Shown: positions 11,948 through 23,445 of the stretch, piece by piece
Position numbering within the stretch: the first letter of the stretch is position 1
Layout: every line of letters begins with the position of its first letter
From: Misgurnus anguillicaudatus
Lineage: Eukaryota > Chordata > Actinopteri > Cypriniformes > Cobitidae
Assembly (NCBI RefSeq): GCF_027580225.2
Contig: NC_073358.2
Span: 30,964,501-31,028,500 of the forward strand
Reading direction: 5' to 3'
Length of the DNA stretch: 64,000 bases
Notes under the pieces: generated by a model
Seen by the model: only the letters and a program-made list of their open reading frames with translations
What the model was told of the DNA's origin: nothing
The model's database searches: none
Position numbers and translations under genes: made by a program

Positions 11948-12558
11948 CTGCATTATTAAAAACATAAATAAAAGCCATCAGTAAAACATTTCTTCTTGAC
12001 AGAAATTGAGTTTTCTAAGCCTAAAAAAATATAAAGCTCATACAGCAATGTCAAGCAATATATTGTCTTTAACAGAATTCACTTTTCAAGGACTTCAGAG
12101 AACGGCCGGTTTGGACTGCAGCCCTCGACTTCCTGGATATATGATGTCAATATTTTGAGTTTTTGACTAACCTCTGCCCACAGGAATATGCCAGCAAGGC
12201 TAAACTGCTGTCGAATCATAACACACTGGATCAGCTACACAATCAGAACTCGTTACGGATTTCTGAAGGAGGGATTTCATAGAACAAGGAAGACATCAGA
12301 CAGTTTTTAGGACAGTGAAAACAGTGGTATAGAGAAAGTAAATTGTGTGGAAAAATACAAAAATTACACACAAAACATGAACACGTGTTATATAATCTAA
12401 ATCGTTATCTATTTCTTTCTCTGAAAAGCTTAACTTTAACAGATAGGTTTATGTTATTTGAAAATAATGTTTGTTATGATCAAACTTCCTGTCTCTCTGC
12501 ATTCAACTACATCTCAACTACTCTGCATGTATTACATCTCAACTACTAAACAATTTAC

Positions 12559-12684
12559 CTGGTTTAATGAAACACTGACCACTGTATGGTTTCTGCAGCA
12601 GGTGGTTTTGCAGGCAAAAGCCGAGATGCAGACAGAGATGATTAACTGGAGGACGGAGAACACCAGTACTGCTCCAGTGGTCCA
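12559..12684 (-). CDS. ms4a: MS4A-family protein, exon encoding transmembrane segment 4
   Basis: This 126-bp exon (42 codons, phase 0) has acceptor TTTAATAG and donor GTAAAT. It encodes WTTGAVLVFSVLQLIISVCI followed by SAFACKTTCCRNHTVVSVSLNQ. The hydrophobic run followed by S-x-FACK and a cysteine cluster matches the fourth membrane segment and membrane-proximal tail of MS4A proteins. The opposite strand is also open with a stop at the exon edge, but those frames show no family resemblance. Confidence 0.88.
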
Positions 12685-13017
12685 CTATTAAAGATTCAAC
12701 ATCTCATTTATACACAGATATACAGATCCACAAAATATACACCATCCACTATATTTAGTGAGTTTTTATACATTATATTAAATGAGACATTATTTACAAC
12801 TTTATATTAAGAGTCAAGCTATTAAGTGTCCCTGAAAACTTTGCCTAAAGTTACACTTAAAAATGTCTGAATGCTGCATTAAATAAAAAACTTAAATCAA
12901 ATATATTTTGTGCAAAGGAAGTGAACTTCACTCTAAGTCATTTGTGCTATTACTTGATAACAATTAAATTATGTGCTATTAAAATTATTCAAAATATTAC
13001 ATTTAAATAAAAAATAC

Positions 13018-13131
13018 CATTGTTTCTGGTAAGGGACAACACCATGGTCCTACTAATTCTATAGACGATATAACAATGGCTATCCCTGCAGTTACGGCAC
13101 TGCATACGTTCATTCCAAGTGAAGCTTTCAC
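13018..13131 (-). CDS. ms4a: MS4A-family protein, exon encoding transmembrane segment 3
   Basis: This 114-bp phase-0 exon has acceptor TTGAAG and donor GTATTT. It reads VKASLGMNVCSAVTAGIAIV, then a short extracellular loop with two adjacent cysteines (GPWCCPLPETM). The SLGMNV and TAGIAI motifs are typical of the third membrane segment of MS4A proteins. The donor is weak but is the only one that keeps the frame into the TM4 exon 333 bp downstream. Confidence 0.87.
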
Positions 13132-13355
13132 CTTCAATACAGGGAGATAAATGCATTTATGTGATAAAATACTTAACATGATGCAGTATAAATGTTAAAC
13201 TCCTGGAGTACACATATAGCTGAACAGTCAAAGAAAAGGAAAGTCTTGTGAAACAGTACAGTAAGTGCTAGTTTCATACTTAAACATGTGAGTGCACAAA
13301 GTACTCTTATTCTTCTCTTATTTATCTGAAGATGATTGAAACAGTCGTCTTAAAC

Positions 13356-13544
13356 CAGTGGTTATCAACTACAGTACTAGAAGCCCAGTGATCTGCACAT
13401 TTTGTCTTTTTCTCTTACTTAACACACTTTATTCAAATCATCAGCTCATTAATAGATCTCTATGAACTAAAATAAGACTGTCAGATAAGAAAGACATACA
13501 AAATGTGCAGAACAGTGGGCCTCCAGGACTGGAGTTGAGAACCA
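13356..13544. mobile_element. hAT MITE of the CAGTGGTTCTCAA family, degraded copy
   Basis: It starts CAGTGGTTATCAACTACAG and ends GACTGGAGTTGAGAACCAG. It is related to the intact copy at 59341-59522. The right terminus is damaged. It lies in the MS4A intron. Confidence 0.65.
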
Positions 13545-13780
13545 GGGGCCGGTTGCATAAAAACCCTTAAGTCAAGAAAACTCTTTTCTATAAGGTTAAA
13601 GGTCCCCTTAATGATACACAGGTTGCAAGAACAATCATAAGGGTTTGGGGTGGATTAGACAGAACATATTGATTTATGGTAGTGAGAGCAGGCCCGGATT
13701 AACACAGTGAAGTGCCCCAGGGTGACCAAATTTCAAGTGCCCCCTCCCAAAAAAATAATAATAATGTGTGTTCGTGTATT

Positions 13781-13782
<2 letters not shown>

Positions 13783-13813
<31 letters not shown>
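13783..13813. repeat. (AC)n microsatellite
   Basis: Pure AC run within a repeat carrying several GTGGGGACA motifs (13.8-14.4 kb). Confidence 0.95.
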
Positions 13814-13814
<1 letters not shown>

Positions 13815-14087
13815 TCTGGTTTCCATGTTTTGTGGGGACATTCCATAGACGTAATGCATTTTATACTGTACAAACTGTATATTCTATTCCCCTAACCTAC
13901 CCCATTCCCTAACCCCAACCATCACAGAAAACTGTCTGATACTTCACATTTTCAAGAATCATCATTTTGTTTGATTTATAAGCTTGTTTCCTCATGGGGA
14001 CATCAAAATGTCCCCACAAGGTCACAAAAATACTGGTATTCCTATCTTTGTGGGGACAATTGGTCCCCACAACGTGATAATTACCAG

Positions 14088-14090
<3 letters not shown>

Positions 14091-14164
<74 letters not shown>
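14091..14164. repeat. (CA)n microsatellite
   Basis: CA run with one CGCACT interruption near 14123; flanked by GTGGGGACAATTGGTCCCCAC, an inverted motif of the surrounding repeat. Confidence 0.95.
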
Positions 14165-14167
<3 letters not shown>

Positions 14168-15357
14168 TTGTATTTCTACCATAATGGGGCCCTCCGTTTT
14201 TTGACAAATTGTGGGGTCCACCCTTTCCAGTGGTTCTATGGCCTTATAAAAAATCAAGCAAGATAATAAAAAATTCTTAAAAACAAATATAACTTCAAAG
14301 TAACAAAATTCTAACAAAATTTTCCCACATGCGTTTTTTAACATTTTGTGGGGTCCTGGTTCTAACATTTACAGCTTGTGGGGTCCGCTTACACACTTTT
14401 CTAGTTTTAAAATCTTTGCGGGGACCACATACACACACTTTTCTAGTTTTTATATCTTAGCAGGGAACAATGTTGATATCTGGAAACTATCAACTTTTTC
14501 CACTGTTTGGTTTTGATTATCACAAAAAAAATTTTAATTATAATTTAGACGGGTCTCATCAGAGCAAAAAATCATCAAGACATGAGAGTAACATGAAATT
14601 TAAAAACAATGACCGCCAACTCAACAGTTCTTAAAAGAGTCTTTTCTAAATCAATAAGCCATCAAATTTTAGTCTCATCCTGAACTACTTCAACCTACAA
14701 GGCACCAACTGAACTGATAGAATTGTATTAGTTACGGAGTGGACTCCTCTAATACTAACATTATAATCACAAACACAATATGATTTTCTAAGCTTTATAC
14801 AGTTTTGTTAGAGGGGATCTGATTTCTCCTGTGGTCATTTTGCCATTTCTATTCTATTGTAATGTACTTACTATTTAGTCATCTTTGGCTTGTTTGATCG
14901 GGCCAAAGCAGGTAATTAACTTCAAAATTAAAACTTTAAATAAAAATGCATTATTCATGTTATCAACAAAGAATATAAGACCCTCTGGCATTATAGTTTT
15001 AACATTTTAATATTTTATTCATAAATCTTATTTGGGGCCATGTACAATGCAAAAACATGCATACTGTATGAAAAAAATTACGACTTTGTGTCCACCTTTT
15101 GTGCTTTACTTTACTGGTGCTTGCCAAAAATAATATTTTACACATACACGCATAAAGTACATTTTTTCTTTAGTGAGCATGTTTTGGTAACCATACACAC
15201 CTTATAAAAAGAGATTGGACAACATTTTAGATTTCAAATACATACAGGTAGATACAAAACTTTTACTTTTTGTAATGTAATCATGAAACGTGTTTTACAT
15301 TGTGTTTTTCTTAGTATAAAACTAAGATCTAAATATATGAAATTGAAAAACATTTTC
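14165..15357. other. Repeat-derived, no gene recognised
   Basis: The left part has recurring TGTGGGGTC motifs, continuing the repeat around the CA tracts. The rest is AT-rich with no exon-like ORF. Confidence 0.45.
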
Positions 15358-15426
15358 AATTGAACTTTATTTATATAGCGCTTTAACAATTGTTCATCGT
15401 ACCAAAGCTGCTTCACGTGAATTAAA
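15358..15426 (-). mobile_element. LINE 3' tail fragment
   Basis: On the minus strand, GCGCTATATAAATAAAGTTC plus CAATTGA matches the 3' end of L2-type fish LINEs, like the tail seen near 59850. Confidence 0.55.
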
Positions 15427-16366
15427 TACAAAGAAAGCAGAGAAGGGAAAAAAACAAAGCATGGTAGTTTTTAAATATAAAGTCTAGGATGGAGTATTTG
15501 AAGCTACATAGAGTAATTTCTTATTAAGTAATGTAATAAATAGTACTACTGTAAGGCCGTATAATGAACATGGCCTAGGATGGAGTACACGGAGGTATTC
15601 ATTACTATTATTAGTAGAACAGTAGTAGCATATAACAGTCCAATTCCAAACTATATACTAGCCTGTTTACAAAAGAAGGTTGAGATATTATCACAGAAAA
15701 ATGTAAGAACAACACGGGTAACAAAACCACTAGGGTTAAGAATTAAATCATATTAATGAGAGCAGTTTTACTGTAATGTACAACAAAAGCTTTAAGTTTA
15801 ACTATTATCAGCAGTCTCCCAGAAAGCGAGCCTACATGCAGGCTATGGTCAAGAGGTTGAAAAAAACCCTTTGCTTACCCAGGAGGGGCAGTTCTCATCT
15901 GACACGCTATATCTGCAATACGACTGCAATCCGTAAAGGTGGATTGAGACACAGTGTCACTGATTGCAGCTATAACTCTTATTGCGATTACATGGCATAC
16001 TATAAATAGAATACTATATAATAAAATTTTAAAAGAATCGACACATTTTAACTTTTACATATCAGAATGTAAAGATAACAATAACATTGTTTCACCCGAA
16101 AATGAACATTCTGTTCAATGAAAACAAATCAAAAGAAAGAGACTAAACTTGTTGAAACCTCTTAGAACACATGTCCCGCTGATATCAATGCTGTATGAAT
16201 GCTAGAGAGAAGGCATTCACCTGTAGTTCATTGTCCTTTTCGTCTTGGCAGAAATGTGATTATTTTATGAAAAATTGACAGGCTTCCAGTTTTGACTTCC
16301 TAAAGTTTGAGCTTCTGCATCAATGCAGCGATTACAGTCTATGTTACCTTATTGGAACTTGATTCT
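15427..16366. other. No certain gene; exon-like ORF on the minus strand
   Basis: Near 15856-15900 the minus strand has acceptor ATTGCAG, 15 codons (SYCRYSVSDENCPSW) and donor GTAAGC. It recalls an MS4A extracellular loop but lies upstream of the real TM3 exon, so it may be a relic. 16090-16110 holds a fragment of the TTCACCC MITE. Confidence 0.3.
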
Positions 16367-16447
16367 TCACAATGAATTTACTTCTGAGTCTTTTAACTGC
16401 AGCACATTCATCTGCTGTCCAGATGTTTTTGACAGTAGCTCATTTAC
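16367..16447 (-). CDS. Candidate terminal exon
   Basis: Acceptor TTTACTTAG is followed by 26 codons and TGA. The sequence begins VNELLSKTSGQQMNVLQLKD and ends SEVNSL. Phase 0 matches the end of the 19.66-kb candidate exon but not the phase-1 end of the transmembrane exon at 17.2 kb. It could be the 3' end of a small gene or pseudogene in the MS4A intron, or a fortuitous ORF. Confidence 0.27.
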   Translation of the reverse strand, partial: VNELLSKTSGQQMNVLQLKDSEVNSL

Positions 16448-17147
16448 CTAAGTAAACATAAAAAAGAACATGTTATATTAGAAAACAGCTTTAAGCTTTT
16501 TAAATGAGTTTTAATGCTCCTCAAGGCTGGAATTTATTTAATCAAAACTACACAAAACAGTAATATGGTGAAAAACTATAAAGGTTTTCAAATTAAATAA
16601 ATCGGAATTGTGACTGAAAATAACTGTGGGACCATGAAAATATATTTAGGCACACATCAGTGTGAGTGACTCGATCGCAGCTCGTAAACCATTTTATAAA
16701 CACAATTATATTTAAAAACTACAACTCCCAAATGCACTAATAGCAGCAACAGTGAAGTTTCACAGTGTGATTGTCAACTGAGTGGCACAAATAAGTTTGT
16801 GCAACAATTACTTTTTTTAATAGACGACAATAGAATGAAAATCACCAACTTTTTTGAGAAAACAACATGATTGACCACAAGGTCATATGTGCAGATCTCA
16901 GATCGCTGAGATATTGGGGACAAGACTTCCCAAACCTTTCAAGGTGTGCGTTACCTGACAGAGATACAGACATCTTACATCTCCATACAGTGTGCAAAAT
17001 AGTTTGGCAGACCGGTGACTAATCTGGTCGATCAACAGAAGGTGAACTAAAACTAAACTAAACTGCTTTGGTGAGCATAAATAAGCGTAAATGTAAGTAA
17101 TTAGATTTTCGTAAAATATATACTTCTGAATAAAGCATCCATCTTAC
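16448..17147. other. Repeat-like DNA, no gene recognised
   Basis: 16660-17000 has short stretches shared with 34.9-35.1 kb (CGATCGCAGCTC; ACCTGACAGAGATACAGACA versus ACCTGACGGGGATACAAACA), indicating two copies of an old repeat. Confidence 0.4.
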
Positions 17148-17241
17148 AGATCAGCAGGACCATCAGTATGAATACACACGTCAATGTGAACAACAAACAA
17201 GTATAAATGAAAACTGATGCGAAGCCTATGCTGTCGAGTTC
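17148..17241 (-). CDS. Candidate exon: single transmembrane segment, unrecognised membrane protein
   Basis: The minus-strand frame reads ELDSIGFASVFIYTCLLFTL, then TCVFILMVLLI, a clear ~23-residue hydrophobic helix, before donor T/GTAAGA (phase 1). Acceptor TTGTGTAG gives a phase-0 start at 17241; an alternative AG at 17226-17227 gives the phase 1-1 layout typical of immunoglobulin-superfamily transmembrane exons. Reading on past the donor gives a 16-residue tail and stop. It is not an MS4A segment. It lies in the MS4A intron on the same strand. It could be a nested or degraded receptor gene, or chance. Confidence 0.35.
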
Positions 17242-18068
17242 CTACACAAGAAGTATAATGGCTCCTTAATACTAGGGTCACTGACATAAGCAACACACAA
17301 GGCCAAGTAGCCTAAACATTGGCTTATCTATATAAATGACTGGATTGAGCATGACGTCACAATTGTGAAGCCACCGGGCCTCCATATTGGTACGCCCAAA
17401 CATACTATTAAATGAATAGGACGTTATCAGATTCATATCTGAAGTCTCCCTGTGCATTATTACAACGCAAACGTCCTTAGCATGTACATAGTTATTTATT
17501 GAAAGTTGTACATTTTACCTTTTAAACAATGACACTATACATTAATCTTCATTACAGTATCAGATCAGCGGACAGAACACAGCATATTTATTATTAATGA
17601 CAAACCTGCTCATTCTGAAATCGAAAGAAATAATGATGCTTTAAGTACCATATGTGCATGCAATAGTTTACTGGTTTTGTAATTATGTTATACAGTATTG
17701 TTTTTGATCGTACAGTAAATGCATTCACAATGTTAATATCATGTATTTTGAAACATTTGATTCAGCAATATAAAAACCCAACCAAATTTCGATGCCGCTG
17801 TGCTTATAAAGAGCCATTTTCTTTACTTTACAACTTAAACTTATTCAGAAAAATAACGCTGACCGTGAACATTGGGCATAGCATATGGGGGCTCAAACGA
17901 TGGCTTCACCTCTCGCTGTTACGTTAAGCATTCTATGCGCAATCCAGTCATTTTTATACAGTTGAAAGAAAAAGTATGTGAACCCTTTGGGCTTACTTGG
18001 ATTTCTTCATAAATTGGTCATAAAATGTGTTCTGATCTTCATCTAAGTCACAAAAATAGAGAAACACA

Positions 18069-18558
18069 AGGGCTTTTCACACTGCGCTTAACCCTGGGTT
18101 ATCTCGGTTGTAAACCCTGCTTTTAACCCTGGGTTAAGGATCGTTTCACACTTGTAATTTAGAAGCAGGATTATCCCTGAAATTAACCCAGGGTTATGAA
18201 ACCCTGCTTGGAAGCAGGTTTAGCACCGCTTTTGTGGGGTTAACCCCGCATTGTGGTGCCAAACGCATGCAGTGTGAAACGAAGCAGGGTTAGAATGTTA
18301 TGACCCTAATTAAACACAGCTGAAGTGGCTAATCAAGATGTTCAGGGTTGCTTGATTATTACAGACAGGTGTGTTGGAGACTCCTGACCCAGGGTTTAGG
18401 AATGCACAGTGTGAAACGTCAAATTATGAATACCCAGGGTTATCTCTTAACCCCTGGTTAAGTTTGAACAGTGTGAAACATAAAAAAATAACCCAGGATT
18501 CCGTTAACCCTGGTTTTAGAATAACCCAGGGTTAACAATTTCAGGTGTGAAAAGCCCT
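18069..18558. mobile_element. MITE inserted in the Tc1 left terminal repeat
   Basis: A 490-bp element AGGGCTTTTCACACTGCGCT...GGTGTGAAAAGCCCT with repeated AACCCAGGGTTA palindromes. It is flanked by ACA (18066-18068, 18559-18561). Comparison with the intact right terminal repeat shows the insertion point exactly. Confidence 0.85.
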
Positions 18559-18745
18559 ACAGTCTGCTTAAACTAATACCACACAAGCATTATACGTTTT
18601 CATGTTTTTATTGAACACAAAATGTAAACATTCATAGTGCAGGGTGGAAAAAGTATGTGAACCTTTGGGTTTAATAACTGGTTGACCCTCCTTTGGCAGC
18701 AATAACCTCAACCAAACGTTTCCTATAGTTGCAGATCAGACCTGC

Positions 18746-19102
18746 TCAACGGTCAGGAGAAATTTTGGACCATTCCTCTTTACAAAAGTGTTTCAGTTCA
18801 GCAAAATTCTTGGGATGTCTGGTGTGAATCGCTCTCTTGAGGTCAGGACTCTGACTGGGCCACTCCAGAAGGTGTATTTTCTTCTGTTGAAGCCATTCTG
18901 TTGTTGATTTACTTCTATGCTTTGGGTCGTTGTCCTGTTGCATCGTCCATCCTCTGTTAGGCTTCAGTTGGCGGACAGATGGTCTTAAGTTTTCCTGCAA
19001 AATGTCTTGATAAACTTTGGAATTCATTTTTCCATCGATGACAGTAATCCGTCCAGGGCCTGAGGCAGCCCTAAACCATGATGGCCTCCCACCATATTTC
19101 AC
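18746..19102 (-). pseudogene. Tc1 transposase C-terminal fragment
   Basis: 119 codons encode the C-terminal half of a DDE transposase: MNSKVYQDILQENLRPSV, then MQQDNDPKHRSKST with the second catalytic Asp, then LEWPSQSPDL. The segment that normally follows (NPIE-x-LW-x-DLK, with the third acidic residue) is deleted and the frame resumes at KRAIHTRHPKNFAELKHFCK. The N-terminal paired-like DNA-binding domain and first Asp are missing. It cannot be catalytic. Confidence 0.9.
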
Positions 19103-19603
19103 AGTTGTGATGAGGTTTTGATGTTGGTGTGAGCTCTGAGAGCTCTTTTGTGCGAGGCACGGTTCACATCAGACAATGCTTCTTCAGAACAGCAAACTCA
19201 AAACTGGTGTGTGTTTTTTATTGGACAAGGCAGCTTTAATCAACACATCCAATCTCATCACATTGATTGGACCCCAGGTTGGCTTACTCCTGGCTCTAAT
19301 TAGCTCTTGGAGAAGTCATTAGCCTAGGGTTTCACATACTTTTTCCACCCTGCACTATGAATGTTTACATGTTGTGTTCAATAAAAACATGAAAACGTAT
19401 AATGCTTGTGCGGTGTTAGTTTAAGCAGACCTGTGTTTCTCTATTGTTGTGACTTAGATGAAGATCAGAACACATTTTATGACCAATTTATGAAGAAATC
19501 CAAATAAGCCCAAAGGGTTCACATACTTTTTCTTTCAACTGTAGATCAGTGGTTTATGTAGCACTAATCATTAAGTGAAATCAAGTATGATAAAATGACT
19601 TAC

Positions 19604-19715
19604 AAGATAATAACAACTTCTTTGCTTTTCTGAAGCCATTTTAGTAGAAGGCTCATCTGTGCTTTCATCATTCCACTCATGAAGAGGAAAAGAAAGATTT
19701 GGTACCCTTTTCCAT
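19604..19715 (-). CDS. Candidate exon: acidic Ser/Thr-rich segment
   Basis: A strong acceptor (CTCTTTTGCAG) and donor (GTAAGT) bound 112 bp. Two frames are open. The more protein-like one begins WKRVPNLSFPLHEWNDESTD and runs on through EPSTKMASEKQRSCYYL, ending in phase 0. It sits between the Tc1/hAT nest and unique DNA, in the MS4A intron. The product is unknown, and the required incoming phase (2) does not match the exon-like segment just upstream. Confidence 0.28.
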
Positions 19716-19824
19716 CTGCAAAAGAGACAGTTATGTCATGGCATGATTGTCCAGTGTAGTTTACATTCTATTAAAATAACATACAGCAAAAATATTTTGG
19801 TAGAAATAAAATATTAAAAATACC

Positions 19825-19890
19825 AGTGTCAGAGGTATACCAAAATGCTTTCTGCTCTCATCTTTGGAACTTCTAATGTCTGACTGTAAT
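19825..19890 (-). CDS. Candidate exon: charged segment, possible cytoplasmic tail
   Basis: After acceptor ATGACAG the minus strand reads KIEDEDSRLQSDIRSSKDES then RKHF before a possible donor G/GTATAC; a second donor 15 bases on would extend it. Only one frame is open. The charged, serine-rich sequence looks like a cytoplasmic tail. No match to a named family was made, and linkage to the neighbouring candidate exons is uncertain because the phases do not agree. Confidence 0.25.
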
Positions 19891-20515
19891 CTGGAATCCT
19901 CATCTTCAATTTTCACTGTCATTGAAGTCAATCAAAAGATAAAAAAATCAGGTTCTCCATCCGTCTGTAAAAAGAGTTATTTCAACATATGGTTATACAG
20001 AGTTTTTAGGGATTCACCAAAAAGGAAAATTCTTGGCCAAAGCCAAATATAATAACATTCAGCCGAATAATGATCAACCAAACGTTTTCACCATTGCATA
20101 AGTTTTTTGCTATATTTATTTCACATTATTTAACAATGACAATTGCAGCAGACATGGGGCCTTTTTCACCTGGTCACTTCATCTTTGTCTCTGACATGTA
20201 CATGTGTGTGGCTACATCTGATTTGTTAGAACTAAGTGGAAATTTTAAACTGAGTGGACCTTGGTGAAATAGTGTATACTCTCAATGCCTACTCTCAAAA
20301 TACATTATTTTACAACGTAGTAGTAGTTATATAGAATTACATGGATCAAATAATTTTGTATCGGCAAATGAAAGTGGGTGGAGGAATAAAATTAAGAAAT
20401 TACAAGCATATAAAAATAGAAAAGAAGAAAATTACAAATAAAGTAAGGTCTAAAAGTATTATTTAGGTACAGAAATAAAATCAAATGAAAAATAACACTG
20501 TCTTCTTTTTATAAG
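19891..20515. other. No gene recognised; hAT remnant
   Basis: 20005-20060 (AAAATTCTTGGCCAAAGCC) resembles the end of a fish hAT also seen near 49560. The remainder is non-coding. Confidence 0.4.
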
Positions 20516-20519
20516 TTAA

Positions 20520-20797
20520 AGGAACAGTATGTAGGATTGTGGCCAAAACTGATATTGCAATCACAAAACTTGTGGCTAAAACTGGTACTGCAATCACACA
20601 ACTGGTGGCCAATACACAAAATGACAACATAAACATCAGTTGAGGGCTGCAACTCCACTTTTAAAATGACAATATCCTGGCCAGACCACTGTTGTCAGTG
20701 ATATAAGTATTTGAAATAAAAATGATTTCTTAATGTGTAGTGACATATCAGGGCCATTTTATGATTAATTGATATACATTTCTTACATACTGTTCCT
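20520..20797. mobile_element. TTAA-flanked MITE
   Basis: The ends AGGAACAGTATGTAGGATTG and TTACATACTGTTCCT are inverted and flanked by TTAA (20516-20519, 20798-20801), as for piggyBac or Kolobok transposases. 278 bp, non-coding. Confidence 0.75.
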
Positions 20798-20801
20798 TTA
20801 A

Positions 20802-21060
20802 ATATAATTAATTGTTTAAAAGCTACAAAGGTGATTCTCCTTTTGTCTTCTGTTGTTTGATTAACACAATGACACAAACATACACAGATTTATGAGGGTA
20901 CTGTCAGTTTAAGATTGGATAAGCACAGATCCATATATTGACACATTTGATTACTTTCTGAACTTACTTGCAAATTGTTTAATTATACCTGCAATAACCT
21001 TAGTTTAAATAAAGACAAGTATTGTTCCATAGATGTTAAATCTAAATGAGATACTCCATA
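20802..21060. other. No gene recognised
   Basis: AT-rich DNA leading into the satellite. Confidence 0.5.
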
Positions 21061-23445
21061 ATGCCATGTCTAGAAACTTGTGTGAGTGAGGGCCCCAAAA
21101 TGATAGGTCTATAAACCAATGTGTGTTTGAGGGCCCCCTAACGCAGAGTCTAGAAACTGGTGTGTAATGGCCCCATAATGCCATGTCTAGAAATTGATGT
21201 GTGAGTTTGAGGGCCCCACATTGTCATGTCTAGATACTGATGTGTTGTAAGGGCCCCATAACGCCAAGTCTAGAAACTTGTGTGTATATGATCTTAAATG
21301 TAAATTCATTCATTTAAGGCAGAACCCCACAAAGCCAAGACTGGAAATTGGTGTGTCTAAAGGCCCCATAACGTTGAGTCTAGAAACATGTGTGTGTATG
21401 ATCTTAAATGTAAATTCATTCATTTAAGGCAGAACCCCACAAAGCCAAGACTGGAAATTGGTGTGTCTAAAGACCCCATAACGTTGAGTCTAGAAACATG
21501 TGTGTGCATGATCTTAACTGTAAATTCATTAGTTTGAGGCAGAACCCCACAAAGCCCAGACTGGAAATTGGTGTGTCTAAAGACCCCATAACGTTGAGTC
21601 TAGAAACATGTGTGTGTATGATCTTAACTGTAAATTCATTCATCTAAGGCAGAACCCCACAAAGCCAAGACTGGAAATTGGTGTGTCTAAAGGCCCCATA
21701 ACGTTTAGTCTAGAAACGTGTGTGTGCATGATCTTAACTGTAAATTCATTAGTTTGAGGCAGAACCCCACAAAGCCCAGACTGGAAATTGGTGTGTCTAA
21801 AGACCCCATAACGTTGAGTCTAGAAACATGTGTGTGTATGATCTTAACTGTAAATTCATTCATCTAAGGCAGAACCCCACAAAGCCAAGACTGGAAATTG
21901 GTGTGTCTAAAGGCCCCATAACGTTTAGTCTAGAAACATGTGTGTGTATGATCTTAAATGTAAATTCATTCATTTAAGGCAGAACCCCACAAAGCCAAGA
22001 CTGGAAATTGGTGTGTCTAAAGACCCCATAACGTTGAGTCTAGAAACATGTGTGTGTATGATCTTAACTGTAAATTCATTCATTCGAGGCAGAACCCCAC
22101 AAAGCCAAGACTGGAAATTGGTGTGTCTAAAGGCCCCATAACGTTTAGTCTAGAAACGTGTGTGTGCATGATCTTAACTGTAAATTCATTAGTTTGAGGC
22201 AGAACCCCACAAAGCCCAGACTGGAAATTGGTGTGTCTAAAGACCCCATAACGTTGAGTCTAGAAACATGTGTGTGTATGATCTTAACTGTAAATTCATT
22301 CATCTAAGGCAGAACCCCACAAAGCCAAGACTGGAAATTGGTGTGTCTAAAGGCCCCATAACGTTTAGTCTAGAAACGTGTGTGTGCATGATCTTAACTG
22401 TAAATTCATTAGTTTGAGGCAGAACCCCACAAAGCCCAGACTGGAAATTGGTGTGTCTAAAGACCCCATAACGTTGAGTCTAGAAACATGTGTGTGTATG
22501 ATCTTAACTGTAAATTCATTCATCTAAGGCAGAACCCCACAAAGCCAAGACTGGAAATTGGTGTGTCTAAAGGCCCCATAACGTTTAGTCTAGAAACATG
22601 TGTGTGTATGATCTTAAATGTAAATTCATTCATTTAAGGCAGAACCCCACAAAGCCAAGACTGGAAATTGGTGTGTCTAAAGACCCCATAACGTTGAGTC
22701 TAGAAACGTGTGTGTGTATGATCTTAACTGTAAATTCATTCATTCGAGGCAGAACCCCACAAAGCCAAGACTGGAAATTGGTGTGTCTAAAGGCCCCATA
22801 ACGTTTAGTCTAGAAACGTGTGTGTGTATGATCTTAACTGTAAATTCATTAGTTTGAGGCAGGACCCCACAAAGCCAAGACTGGAAATTGGTGTGTCTAA
22901 AGACCCCATAACGTTGAGTCTAGAAACATGTGTGTGTATGATCTTAACTGTAAATTCATTCATCTAAGGCAGAACCCCACAAAGCCAAGACTGGAAATTG
23001 GTGTGTCTAAAGACCCCATAACGTTGAGTCTAGAAACGTGTGTGTGTATGATCTTAACTGTAAATTCATTCATTCGAGGCAGAACCCCACAAAGCCAAGA
23101 CTGGAAATTGGTGTGTCTAAAGGCCCCATAACGTTTAGTCTAGAAACATGTGTGTGTATGATCTTAAATGTAAATTCATTCATTTAAGGCAGAACCCCAC
23201 AAAGCCAAGACTGGAAATTGGTGTGTCTAAAGACCCCATAACGTTGAGTCTAGAAACGTGTGTGTGTATGATCTTAAATGTAAATTCATTCATTTAAGGC
23301 AGAACCCCACAAAGCCAAGACTGGAAATTGGTGTGTCTAAAGACCCCATAACGTTGAGTCTAGAAACGTGTGTGTGTATGATCTTAACTGTAAATTCATT
23401 CATTCGAGGCAGAACCCCACAAAGCCAAGACTGGAAATTGGTGTG
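21061..23445 (+). repeat. 110-bp satellite array, left block
   Basis: It starts with degenerate ~56-bp units (TCTAGAAAC ... GGGCCCC) and becomes a regular 110-bp array from about 21271, with TAGAAAC recurring every 110 bp (20 times to 23361). Each unit looks like a diverged dimer (GTCTAGAAAC and GACTGGAAATT halves). Variants (CATTTAAGG, CATTCGAGG, AGTTTGAGG, CATCTAAGG) alternate so that six units form a 660-bp higher-order repeat. Repeated short ORFs are by-products. The last unit is cut at GGTGTG by the palindrome. Confidence 0.96.

Larger units (their letters stand above)
17959..19541 (-). mobile_element. Tc1-like transposon with IR/DR termini, internally deleted
   Basis: It is bounded by TA and by CAGTTGAAAGAAAAAGTATG with its inverse. 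Each ~210-bp terminal repeat carries two copies of the transposase-site-like motif AAAAAGTATGTGAACC (left near 17969 and 18650; right near 19330 and 19515), the IR/DR layout of Sleeping-Beauty-type fish Tc1 elements. The left repeat is interrupted by a MITE at 18069-18558. The internal gene is only a fragment, so it cannot move on its own. Confidence 0.9.
17321..19551. mobile_element. hAT-type MITE (CTATATAAATGACTGG family), copy 1, interrupted
   Basis: The left end ATCTATATAAATGACTGGAT and the right end AATCCAGTCATTTTTATA-GATCAGTG are inverted. The right terminus is split at a TA by the Tc1 element 17959-19541. The copy at 48165-49879 has intact ends and an 8-bp duplication. Confidence 0.72.

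Noticed and set aside
12181..12691. Plus-strand ORFs (EYASKAKLLSN..., QAKAEMQTEMINW...) as exons
   Set aside because: The opposite strand of the second is the MS4A TM4 exon with clear family motifs, so the plus reading is a shadow; the first has no support.
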